From assembly GCA_964019055.1 (NCBI GenBank), contig OZ025219.1:10505888-10569887 (forward strand): a stretch of 64,000 nucleotides of DNA, in the 5' to 3' direction. The notes under the pieces were generated by a model. That model had not been told where the DNA came from and ran no database searches. It saw nothing but the letters and a program-made list of their open reading frames with translations. This DNA comes from Anthopleura xanthogrammica. Taxonomy: Eukaryota > Cnidaria > Anthozoa > Actiniaria > Actiniidae. Below are positions 33,701-43,300 of this stretch, piece after piece; the first letter of the stretch is position 1, and each line of letters begins with the position of its first letter. The translations under genes and the position numbers were made by a program.

Positions 33701-36417
33701 TTCTAAAAAAAAATTAATAAGAAAGTCACATTCATACCTTGTGGAAGTTGCTACACAGCTTATAGAATCTGTCGTGAACTGTTGTGACTCCATCAATAGT
33801 GTCTAAAATTTCTCTGGCTTGTGCAATAACAGTCTTTAAAGGGAAAAAAAATTTCATCATGAAAATAAATACATCCACGCCTTACCTCTGTGCTTGCTCA
33901 ATCCTTCCTTTCCTCCCTTTGTGCATCCCTCCCTCCGGCCCTCAGTGCTTGCTCAATCCTTCCTTCCTTCCCTCCCTCCCTCTTTCCAGCCATCCCTCCC
34001 TTACTTACATGCTTCCTCCATCCATCCTTCCCTCCCTCCCTCCATCCATCCCTGACCCTCCCTTTCTTTGGAATCCATGCTTCCTCCATCCATCCTTTCC
34101 TACCTCCCTTGTGTCTTTCCTCCCATCCATCTATCCATCCAAATCAATCAAGGTTTAAGCTTAATCATACAAATTTGGGCATGTGAGTCAAAGCAGAAAC
34201 AAAAAAAACCCTTGCAGACATTGTTAAAGCCTGCCTGCAGAAAGTGTTCCAAGAATTACAAAATACATCATTTATTAGTACCTTGGTTTCATCCATCTTT
34301 TTCTCTTCAAGCCTGATGTTTCCAATGGAAGTAAGGCATAGAATGTCTGCTTCTAATACATTCTTCACCTGTCATTTGATAATAAACAGCAAAAAGGTAT
34401 TCAATAACTAGATGTCACTTCAATGTACAGCAATGTTCACCACTATATCTAAGATACTGGCAGGCAGTACTTATGTATGGAAATAAAAAAGGCTAAGTAC
34501 TAAAGAGAAAATTGTCTGAACATTTTCAACTGAAGTCATCATCAGAAGGGAGGTGGCTGATGATGACTTCAGTTGAAAACGTCCAAACAATTATTTTTTA
34601 GGTTCTTAGCCTTTTTTCATAACCAAACAATGTTAGCGTATTATATGACAAGGGTGTAAATGTAATCATGAAAATACCTTTTCTCTCTGTTTTTCCAAAA
34701 ACTCAACAGCTTTGTCAGGATCTGGTTAAAGAAATTAGTTAAAAAATTATTACTAAAAATAATTTATATGGCATTCTACAATGCCAAAACTTTACTCGAC
34801 AATGCTCCAAGAAAGTTTAGAAATTCTGACTTGTTGCCATGGTTACTGACATACCTGAATATTCTTTCACGATGTATAAAGTAATTTCAACCAACGTCAA
34901 GGGATTTATCCTGCAATTCAATCATTGTCCAGGTCTTAAAATAACAGCTAGTTATCGGACAATGTCTGGCCAGAATTGGAACTTGCCTGGTCAAATCTTT
35001 GTTTTGAAAATCATTTTGACCAGTAACATAGACCCAGACACAATGTATTATCAACTGAAACTAAAACTAATTTGGCTGGTTACCAGCCATTATTTTAAGC
35101 CCTGTTGTCATTGATCATATGATATAAAATAGCCATGTACACCAACTTAGGAGACAATCAATCTACTTCAAAGTCACTTTGCACTGCCTTCCCCTAAATT
35201 CACCCCTGCTCATTATAGATACATATATCATACATTTAGTATGCCTAAAATCAAGGCTGGGTTACCTGTGTTCAAAATCTGCCAAGAAGTTATCATACAT
35301 CTGTATACAAAAAAAACATAATGGTAATATGAGGTTAATGATACATGTACATGTACATTGTAATTATTATGAAAATGAATAAATCAATATATATTGAGTT
35401 GGCTTCTAATTTAGCCAACCTCCTCCTCCTCCTCCTACAAGAAACATACATACACAACACTTACCTCTAAAAGTCCCTTATTTTTGACAAAATATTCATT
35501 TTTCACAAACTCAACCATAGCCAGTGTAAGCTGATGCCATAATCTAGGGAACAAAATGAAATGATCACAAAATTTCAGAAATAAAACAATATTTAGAAAT
35601 AAAACCATAAAACTGCTTTATCCATCGCAGTTCAGTACTTCAGCATGCATGCAGGCAGAGATCAAAGAATGAAGTATGAAGTGAGGCATGATACTGGTGA
35701 GAGTATAAATGTAGAATGGAGTACAGAAAAAAGCTAGTTTTTTTGGTTTGTTTTATTTTATCACAATGAGAAAAAATCTATTGGAATCATCATCTGTTGG
35801 GTTGGCATAATCACTGTGCTCCCTTCACTAATAAAGCACAGTTCTCGACCAATCAGAGCACATGCACTTTCCTTCTCTTGAAAGTCAATGTACATGTAGT
35901 TTGAAAGTTCTTGTCCACAGGAAGCCCAAACAACCAATTTGTTGTCAATAATCAAACTCCTTCATTGAGATAATAAATGACTAAATTTTATTTCAAAACA
36001 AACTTCATAAGTCATAAATCAATTTTTTCTGGTTTTTGGATTAAAATTGTCAAAAATATAAAGGAATTTCGTGTTGACAACTGTCTTTAATCATGGCAAA
36101 CCTATGTTACTTTAGAGATGAGAAAAGGTAAATTCCTAGTCATTATCGTAGTTTCTAGGAATATAAAATACATATTCTAGATATATTTATCAAATATAAT
36201 GGGCAGTGTTTCCAAAATACACTAAAAATCGTTAAGATTTGAGCTCAAAGTAAAAGAAAACCGGTCATGACTAAGCACAATTGATCCCCAACAAATCCAG
36301 TCAAAACTCTTATAAAACATACCTCTTGTCGTATAATTCTTCCAGTGCTGCCCATTCTGATGCCAGTGGACCTCCTTCACTCTGTTTATTACCAAGAAAT
36401 CCTTTTACGTCTCTCAT
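30797..36417 (-). CDS. PSMD13: 26S proteasome non-ATPase regulatory subunit 13 (Rpn9)
   Basis: A PCI-domain subunit of the 19S lid of the proteasome, needed for lid assembly. Sixteen exons on the minus strand, all with GT-AG borders and matching phases: 36417-36323, 35543-35465, 35300-35266, 34910-34855, 34721-34678, 34368-34282, 33833-33738, 33532-33457, 33092-33013, 32921-32843, 32717-32671, 32553-32491, 32296-32216, 31650-31605, 31042-30972 and 30892-30797. The coding sum is 1131 nt, or 376 residues, equal to the human protein as I recall it. Recognised conserved pieces: MRDVKGFL start, EELYDKR, DFEHRINPL, DALRYLGCV, ELLYAFNSGN, LLCLMEL, ELLVMKALSLGLVKGSIDEV, HMTWVQPRVLDL. An in-frame Met 75 nt upstream exists, but the chosen Met matches the usual N-terminus. 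The PCI domain covers roughly residues 170-340. It shares a putative divergent promoter with M1AP. Confidence 0.97.
31082..31227. mobile_element. Inverted-repeat element in PSMD13 intron 14
   Basis: ACGGGGCAGA at the left and TCTGCCCGT at the right are inverted, as are ATTGCAGGCAATGTTGC and GCAACATCGATTGCCTGCAA inside them. A further GCAACATTGC repeat sits in the middle. MITE-like, with no coding capacity. Confidence 0.6.
33891..34145. repeat. Imperfect (TTCC/CTCC/ATCC) pyrimidine tract in PSMD13 intron 6
   Basis: About 250 bp of CCTTCC, CCCTCC and CATCC units with a near-duplicate GTGCTTGCTCAATCCTTCCT at 33890 and 33947. The open frames on both strands are artefacts of composition. Confidence 0.8.
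34483..34618. mobile_element. Palindromic MITE-like element in PSMD13 intron 5
   Basis: AAAAAAGGCTAAG, GAAAATTGTCTGAACATTTT and CAACTGAAGTCATCATCAG are mirrored by CTGATGATGACTTCAGTTG, AAAACGTCCAAACAATTATT and CTTAGCCTTTTTT. The arms are about 55 bp and the centre about 15 bp. The central motif ATGATGACTTCAGTTG is the best conserved part. Confidence 0.75.
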
Positions 36418-36981
36418 TTTAGCGTAAAATTCTGTCAAACACGAGAAACTTTTTCTTTCTTCTTGAAAATTCACACCGGTATGAGCCCGCAACCCACTGA
36501 CCAGTGGTTTACACTACATCTAGTTGTAAGAATTTAGATCTTGATCAACTTTTATAATCTTTTGTCCCTCAACTGCAAAACCATTAGGCTTAAAAAAGGG
36601 TTAATTTTCTTTAAAATAAAGATTTCTATTAACTTGTTAAAACACCAAGGTCATATATTATTCTTTTTATTATCTATTTGGAACTTAATGAATTTTTTTT
36701 AAAGTATATGACGTATTTTAGAAGAATTCAATACTTGATCATAAGCCTGAAATAGACGCACACGCGTCATTTTCCCGCCAAAATTGTTCATCTTTTTCTT
36801 GAAATTAATAATTCTCGAAGTAAATTCTTATTTTCTTGAAGGATTTTTCGATTTTTTGGAACTAAAAAGACTAAGCTTAAGCTTATATTGCTATAGTTAT
36901 AAAAGTCTACAATCTAAGGAAAGTTTTAAGCAACATTACTTGTTGAATCTCACTGGATTAAGCTCATACACCGTAAAAACG
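36418..36981. promoter_or_regulatory. Putative bidirectional promoter between PSMD13 and M1AP
   Basis: The two start codons point away from each other across 564 bp. Near the M1AP side the sequence has ACGCGT (36762-36767, MCB-like) and TTTCCCGCCA (36771-36780, E2F-like) within 20 bp of each other. No TATA box is obvious. Divergent sharing of a proteasome gene promoter with a meiosis gene is inference from the spacing. 5' UTRs of both genes must also lie here. Confidence 0.6.
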
Positions 36982-39900
36982 ATGCAAAACGAAACAAGAT
37001 CAGTGTTTGCAAGACAACCAGGTAAAGACCTAAAACAATAATGTTCAAAATACAAAAGACTTAAGCTAATAGCCATAAGATCAATCGTAAAAATTAAATT
37101 GCCTGAAGGGTTGTCCTGTTTTGGCTAAGTCAAATTGGCCAATAAACTTTTTTTCCGTAGCTCATATTCTTCTTGTGGACAACCAACATCCCTTCGATGC
37201 TGATACCTGTGAATACCTCCAACAATCCTTAGTAGATCTTTTTAGTTTAGTCTGTAATCTGAATGGACCTTGTAGGACTCCGCTATTTGGACTATTGGTT
37301 TTGGGAAGCTACCCTGAGGTAAGGCTTTGTGTTTTTAAACATCTATTGAAAGGATGAGGTCTTAAATATAAGATAAGTATCTTCTTTTTTCAGAATCTTT
37401 TCCAGCTTCAACATGTGAAAAACAATTTTCCTCGTCTGCATTCTGCTTTGGAAGAACTGAAATTTTTCACCAAAGATACTAAACAGCTGCCAGACAGCAA
37501 AACTACAGGTAAAGCAATACAACTAGCCTGGATCGAGCAAAGTGGTCGCTTATGGAGGTGGCTGTTAAAGTAGGAAATTTAGATCTATTTCACGTATTTT
37601 TAGAAATACTTTTGCAAGGGATGCAAGATGCAATAACACAGTTCAAGAGACAATCTCAAAGCTTCAGACAGGTACTGGATATTTCTCATCACCTCATCCA
37701 TCCCTACCTAGCTCCCTCCATTCATCCATCCATCAATCTGTCTATCCATCCATTCATCCGTTCATCCATCCATCCATCTATTTATCTTTTTTTGTTCCTT
37801 CATTTTACGTACTGATATTTATAGTCAGGTGTTACATTTTGATTTTCTAAATAACCGTTGTGTTTATATTTCTTTACACAGATCAGTACTGCCAGCAGCC
37901 AACTGGAAATCTGCGTGTTCACTTGCAGGAAAGCAGCAAATGTTACGCGAAAGATAGATGAGATCTCTACTAACTTAGATCTAGGAAGCATCAAGGTTAC
38001 GTATCAGCTAATGCAAACGACAGTGGGGGAGGGGAGGGTGTCTGAGTAAAGTGTATGAGATTCTTTTCATTTGTTTATGCAGAAAATTCAAATCACAGCT
38101 GTGGTGGGCAACACAGAAGACCATGACGTACAAGAAGATTATAACACTAAAGGTATAGATAACAGAGGAAATTGCACATGACTGTAAGACTGCACGGCAC
38201 ACAGATGACATCCTTTGAGCCAATCACAGCGCGCGAGGTCAATACTCATCCAATCAGAATGCTAGGAGACAGTACCGTCACGGTCACGGTACTGTACAGC
38301 AAAGTGACCTAAGTTTCGGCCATAGCGCATAAAATCTCATATGTTTCAGCACAAAAAGAAATTCGTAATGTGCTTTCTTACAGAACAAGAGACAAGCCCA
38401 CCAAGTTCCACGGAAACTGGAATGACAGGTTCTGGTATTGTTGATGCAATCATTCTACAAAAAGGTGAGGATCCATTGCTCAAACTGAGTATAGCTATTC
38501 ACGACAGACGAGCTACGTCTGTTTCCTTTCTTTAGTCTCATTGTGTACTACACATTTAATTCTTTTGTCAAATTCAGATCCTACCAGTTTCCAGAATTTT
38601 TTCAAAACTTGGTTGATGGATTGTGAAACGGATCAGGAGCATCTACGGATCGAACTACCAAGTCCTTGTGTTCAGAGTAAGTCTGTACTCAGGTATAAGT
38701 CAACATAATTAGTTAACCAAAATTAACCTATCATCATCCATGGTAAATTTGCAACAGAACAATTTCAAGAACGAGATGCTCTCATGCCGTGCACTTGGGC
38801 TTCCAGGGGCTTGATTCTAGGCTGTGGTGCATGCGCCCTGGACATGGTTAATGATTTAGCGATTTAAGACAGATTTAAAAATTACACAATACACAAAGTA
38901 CACTATAACAGACTACCATCCCTTCCCGGTTTTTCCTGATCATTGCATGCTACGCCTTATACATCTAACGCGCGCTGAATGAAGCACAGGCAGCCCAACC
39001 AGGATCACACGCGCTAGACGACTTTGAAGCTCGCTTTTTTTTCCCCACTTCCTTCGCTCGTGACTTTGTCAGAGTTTCAGAGATGTCGGCTTGGAGCAAG
39101 TCTAGCTACGCCGGAACCGCAAGTATAACTTTTCTTATTTCAGATGAAGAGGATATGATTCTAGAACCAATGCATGGTAACTCCGTAACTTTAAAGTGTG
39201 ATCTTCACGAGAGACTTATTAGTCCTTCCTATCTCCCTTATCGCTCACAATTTGTAAGTATAATAGCCCTACAGGCCTTTGAAATAACTGAAGATATTTA
39301 GAGTTGTAATAAAAATGGGTGTGGTGTATTCATCTTTCACTTTTATCTAAATTGGGATCCCTGTGTTCCAATCACATTATTTTTGACAGTCCTTTCTTTG
39401 TATGTTATCAGGAGGTCAATGCTGAATGTGTACCCATTAACAAGTCATGGGCCTGTAATACTAAACAGAATGGTATCAATAGTTATCCAGTCCATACCAT
39501 GGCAGTAGACAGGCTTATCAAGAGAGAAGCGATATGTGAATCAGTGGTATGAGAGAATTACTAATCTTACCGAATGATTCAGTACAAGTGTTTGTTAAGA
39601 AGACCTTTATACTAATGAACGAAATCTTCTTTTGTTTCATGATCCACTAAAGATTTTTGGTATGGTAAGTCTGCATTTTAATTATCTCATGTATCTAGTC
39701 ATTCGATAGTCGTAGTCCCACTAGGGAGCCGTGTATATACTATTTATACAATGGTTTTGAATGACATACCATAGAATATCATGCATCACAAGAGTCACTA
39801 GCTTGTACTGACAAGTGGGATACATGGTTTACCACAAGAAAGCACAGCGTAACTATTTTGTCACACACCATTGAAAATACACCTAGGATGCAATGCCTGA

Positions 39901-41656
39901 TGGGAAGGAACAGTGGAATACACTATAACATACAGCGGCTCAGTTCCTGTATTGTGATTGGCTGTACTTTCATTGGTGTGCCATAAATGACGCCATGCAA
40001 TTTCATCTTTTCTGCAGCCATACATTTTACGTCCCACAGTATGCTGGAAGTTTGACTGGGAAGAACTTGAACGTAACCAACAATATTTTCACGCCTTGTG
40101 CCATGCGTTACAAGAACGGGTATGAAGACTGGATAAATTATTTCTTGACATACCTTATGTGGTAATGTTCGGGCGAATGTAGTGCATTCTGGTCTAGACT
40201 CTTTCGTTTACAATGCCTTATATGGTATTTGGGTAATCGTAGTACATTCTGGTCTAGCAATCACCATACCTCATATGGTATTATTTGCACCCAATTAAGA
40301 GTTTTTCCAACTGAGTTTTGTGATCGTCATACATATTCTTGCAGGATTTAGTGGTTCTCTTAAAAACAAAATCCGATAATAAACAAGGGCAACAGCCAAG
40401 CCTTCCCATTGGTCACTTTATTCTGCTCCCTTCGCACGGTAACACCATGCTACTCAAGTCAATAGCCACTAATGAACTGATGTTACCAGTAGACTTGAAT
40501 CAAACAGTGGAAGGACCTAATACTGAAGCCACTGAAATCATTGGTGCATCTCTAGACCAGGTAAGCAAATCGCAGCCATGGTCTGGTGGTGTCCTCCAGT
40601 ATACCTTGGGTATGATCTCCTCTCATTCAGTAGCTTTACCTGGTCGTAGCTTTCAGGCACCATGCACATGTGAGTGGAGTTTGTTTGACGTGCATTCCTC
40701 TCCCTTGTGGATTGGGGGAGGGGGAGGGGGAGGGGGTAAGGGGGACTTTTCATCTAGTTCTCCAGTTTTCCTTTCGCTGTGAAAATCTAAACGCTCGTGA
40801 AATGTTGTGCGTTGATGCGAGTAAGAAGCGCAACGTCAAAAAGTGAGTCCCTGTGGGGTGATTACTTTAGTTACCACCACAGCTTTCACGCTATTTGTAT
40901 CGTGGGGAAATTAAAAAGATATGCGTATTCAACACTTTTGATTATGCATCCTCAGCTTCATATAGTGGACGCATACAACCCTCTACTCGTAAGCAGTAAT
41001 CTATACAAGTGTTTATCATCAAATGCCCTCAAAGGAAACAAGGGAAACGTTCCCCAAAGATCTGTAAAGAGAGGCTTTCAGGTCCCACAGGTGAGGAGTT
41101 ATGTATCAGTGCATAAGTATCGCCACCACTGTTTCATCATCATCATCGTCATCGTCATCGTCATCCGTCATCATCATCATCATCATCATCATCATCACCA
41201 ACATCACCGTCACCGTCACCACTGTAACATCATCATCGTCGTCGTCATCGCCAACGTCATCGTCATCGGCATCATCATCGTCACCACTGTTTCATCATCG
41301 TCGTCATAGTCATCGTCGTCGTCATCATCGTCATCATCCCATTACCACCACCACCATCATCAAGACAACCGCATCATCATGGCTCATCTTACATTCAGTA
41401 GATGTCTAGTTACCATAATGAAAAAATTATTTTATTCTTCTCTCAACAGAGATACCAGCAAGAAAACAACCAGAATCGAGTTTCCGAATCACGCCCATCC
41501 CACCCCAAACCACCACGGGTTCCAGTTGTACCCAAGAGAGTCATCTTCAGCAAAGAAGGCAACGTTAACAAAACATCTGGTATGAAGCGTTCCCGTGTTG
41601 CTCCTGCTTTAGATATTTACGTATCAAGCCCTCCTGACTTTCCAGAAGACGTTTGA
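36982..41656 (+). CDS. M1AP: Meiosis 1 associated protein (M1AP) orthologue
   Basis: In mammals M1AP is a germline protein needed for male meiosis I and recombination; its role here is inferred. Fifteen exons, GT-AG borders and consistent phases: 36982-37021, 37161-37318, 37394-37508, 37604-37671, 37882-37995, 38083-38152, 38384-38464, 38578-38676, 39144-39253, 39412-39546, 39653-39664, 40018-40119, 40345-40560, 40956-41090 and 41450-41656. Total 1662 nt, 553 residues (human about 530). Conserved blocks, in order: LVDNQHPFDADTCEYLQQSL, NFPRLHSALEEL, FFKTWLMDCETDQEHLRIEL, LKCDLHERLISPS, AICESV-IFGM-PYILRPTVCW, FDWEELERNQQYFHALCHAL, FILLPSHGNTMLLKSIATNE-LMLP. The C-terminal 115 residues are variable and basic. 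Exon 11 is a 12-nt microexon. The initiator Met is chosen because upstream codons of the same frame show no homology. A candidate AATAAA lies at 42091. Confidence 0.93.
37681..37790. repeat. Imperfect (ATCC/ATTC)n tract in M1AP intron 4
   Basis: Scattered CATC/CATT units between 37681 and 37790, including CATCCATCCATC runs. It is a diverged tetranucleotide repeat inside the intron 37672-37881. Confidence 0.75.
38269..38295. repeat. Perfect short hairpin in M1AP intron 6
   Basis: ACAGTACCGT and ACGGTACTGT form perfect 10-bp arms with a CACGGTC loop. The ACCGT/ACGGT vocabulary recurs near 48735-48830 and 63270-63590. Confidence 0.6.
39653..39664 (+). other. M1AP: 12-nt microexon (exon 11) of M1AP
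   Basis: ATTTTTGGTATG is bounded by AAAG on the left (acceptor after a CTTCTTTTGTTTCAT tract) and GTAAGT on the right (a strong donor). It encodes I-F-G-M in phase 0 between exon 10 (ending CESV) and exon 12 (starting PYILRP). The human protein has LTYGLPFILRP at this place, so the four residues fill a conserved gap that would otherwise be missing. Confidence 0.85.
39850..39981. mobile_element. MITE-like element, family A, copy 2 (M1AP intron 11)
   Basis: The left TAACTATTTTGTCACACACC, then ATTGAAAATACA, and the right TGATTGGCTGTACTTTCATT, then GGTGTGCC, are inverted to each other and match the ends of copy 1 at 3679-3806. The centre differs between copies. Confidence 0.65.
40715..40745 (+). 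repeat. G-quadruplex-prone tract in M1AP intron 13
   Basis: Five runs of G5 separated by A, A, A and TAA lie on the coding strand, so the pre-mRNA would carry it. This is one of the strongest quadruplex patterns possible by the usual G-run rule. It lies 155 bp after the exon 13 donor. Confidence 0.85.
41115..41370. repeat. Imperfect (CAT/CGT)n trinucleotide tract in M1AP intron 14
   Basis: CATCAT, CGTCAT and CACCAC units run for about 250 bp in the intron 41091-41449. Poly-Ser, poly-His and poly-Ile frames through it are artefacts. Confidence 0.9.
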
Positions 41657-43300
41657 GTTGAAGATCTCTTTCGATGCATTTTTGTCAGTGATGGCACATC
41701 TTAGGGATTGTTTATCATTGGGATCAAAATCTATGCGCATAATCTATAAAATAACCTGTTGCAGATCGGTGATCACATCAAATACTATTTTGCCACAAGA
41801 AAGTTTTTAAAAAAACCATTACCATCCTGCGGGATTTCCATCGTTTTACTGCCTAGACTGTATAGGCAAGACGTATAAACATGGTATTTTTTTCTTTTTT
41901 CTTGGTCGTTGTCACTAACGTCTGGATTATCTCGCAGCTTTACCGAAGAGAAAACAATGCTCATGTTCATTAAATTAAAAAGGTTTCACGAGGATCTGCT
42001 TCTTCAAGACAAAAGACGCAGTTTTTCCTATTCATTACCAAAATTATTCACTTACACCTGTTCATTGTAACGCCGTCAAACATAAAATTAAATAAAATTG
42101 CATTAATGACCAGCTGGCAGAGAAATTAGGGAAGCGCTTGGGTGCAGTTCGCGTTCAGTTATCAGTCCGAAGTTTATTTTTCCTTATTTTGTTTTGAGAG
42201 CAACACATTGGAATGGCTTGAAAATCCAACGAAGGTCTCTGATTTTATTTTTTTAAGTGTATTAGACTAGAAATTTGTTTTGAAATTCTACGATGTTAAA
42301 AAGACTTGAAAGACATTAATTATTAACGCTATCAACATAACGGCGGAACTACAGGTAAAAGACGCATCCTCAAATCGAGTAAAACTCCCAGAGGAGTGTG
42401 TGTGAATATCCAGTACTCTGTTCCCATAAAAAGGAAGAACAAAACTGGGAAAGTGAATGAAAAATGGGAAAAGGTACACAAGTCATAAACAATAGAAATT
42501 CTTGCGCAGAAATGAAGAAAAAGGAAAAAACATCAAGGATAAATGCGTTAAGAAAGATGATTGTTTATTTGATCAAGGCAGAGGTATCTAAGCTTCAGAA
42601 GTCACTAAAGAACCTAGATGTCTACAAACGAAAGTTCAGGTGTTCAATATGACAAGAAGTTTAGATACAAAAGATAAATGGATGGTCCTTGACAAGAGAC
42701 ATGTGGTCCTTGACAAGAGACATGAAGGAAATGTTAAAGTTGGAAAATGAAATTAATTTTCAAGGATAAGAAAGAAGCCAAGTTAGATCCTGTCCTCATA
42801 CACCACAAAAAAACTGATGCAAACTTTTATGAAACACTAAATCCTCATATAAAATTGAATATAAAATGATTCTTCTCATGGCAGGGTGAGATTTAAAAAT
42901 TGGGAAATTTATTTTACTGACTATTAAGAATTAACGCTCGGTCCTACAGGTAGAGTCCTGTGATACTGTGCTATATTGTAACTAGATATTTAGTACATTA
43001 CAGTTGTCAAACAAGGTTTAAAGATTCAAAAAATTAAGGAATTATTATTATATTATTTACATATTTCAAACAATCTTATTTTTTATGTTAGGCATTTACC
43101 TAATAGCATAATTTTTTTAGGTTTCTTAATTGGTGTTCATTGATCATTATCAAAATATTTTTTTCTTTTAGTTTTTGTTGTTAGAAAAAGTTTTTGTCAT
43201 TAGCTAATCACTTATTAATTAAGGCTTGTATTTTTTTAATTCTTTATGTATTTTTGATGTTTTTCTAAAAAAAAATTACAAATTAATTTATTAAACAAGG
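41657..43300. other. Convergent intergenic region
   Basis: It lies between the 3' ends of M1AP (+) and the LigB-like gene (-). It holds the presumed M1AP 3' UTR (AATAAA at 42091) and a 20-bp tandem duplication of TGGTCCTTGACAAGAGACAT at 42683-42723. Otherwise AT-rich with no gene seen. Confidence 0.5.

Noticed and set aside
33784..34186. Pro/Ser/Leu-rich frames on the plus strand
   Set aside because: They overlap PSMD13 exon 7 in antisense and then run through the pyrimidine tract of intron 6.
40339..40782. A continuous 147-codon frame read as one gene
   Set aside because: Only 40345-40560 is M1AP exon 13. The frame runs through the GTAAGC donor into the intron, including the G-run.
40797..41309. 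A 170-codon frame read as one gene
   Set aside because: Only 40956-41090 is M1AP exon 14; the rest is intron and trinucleotide repeat.
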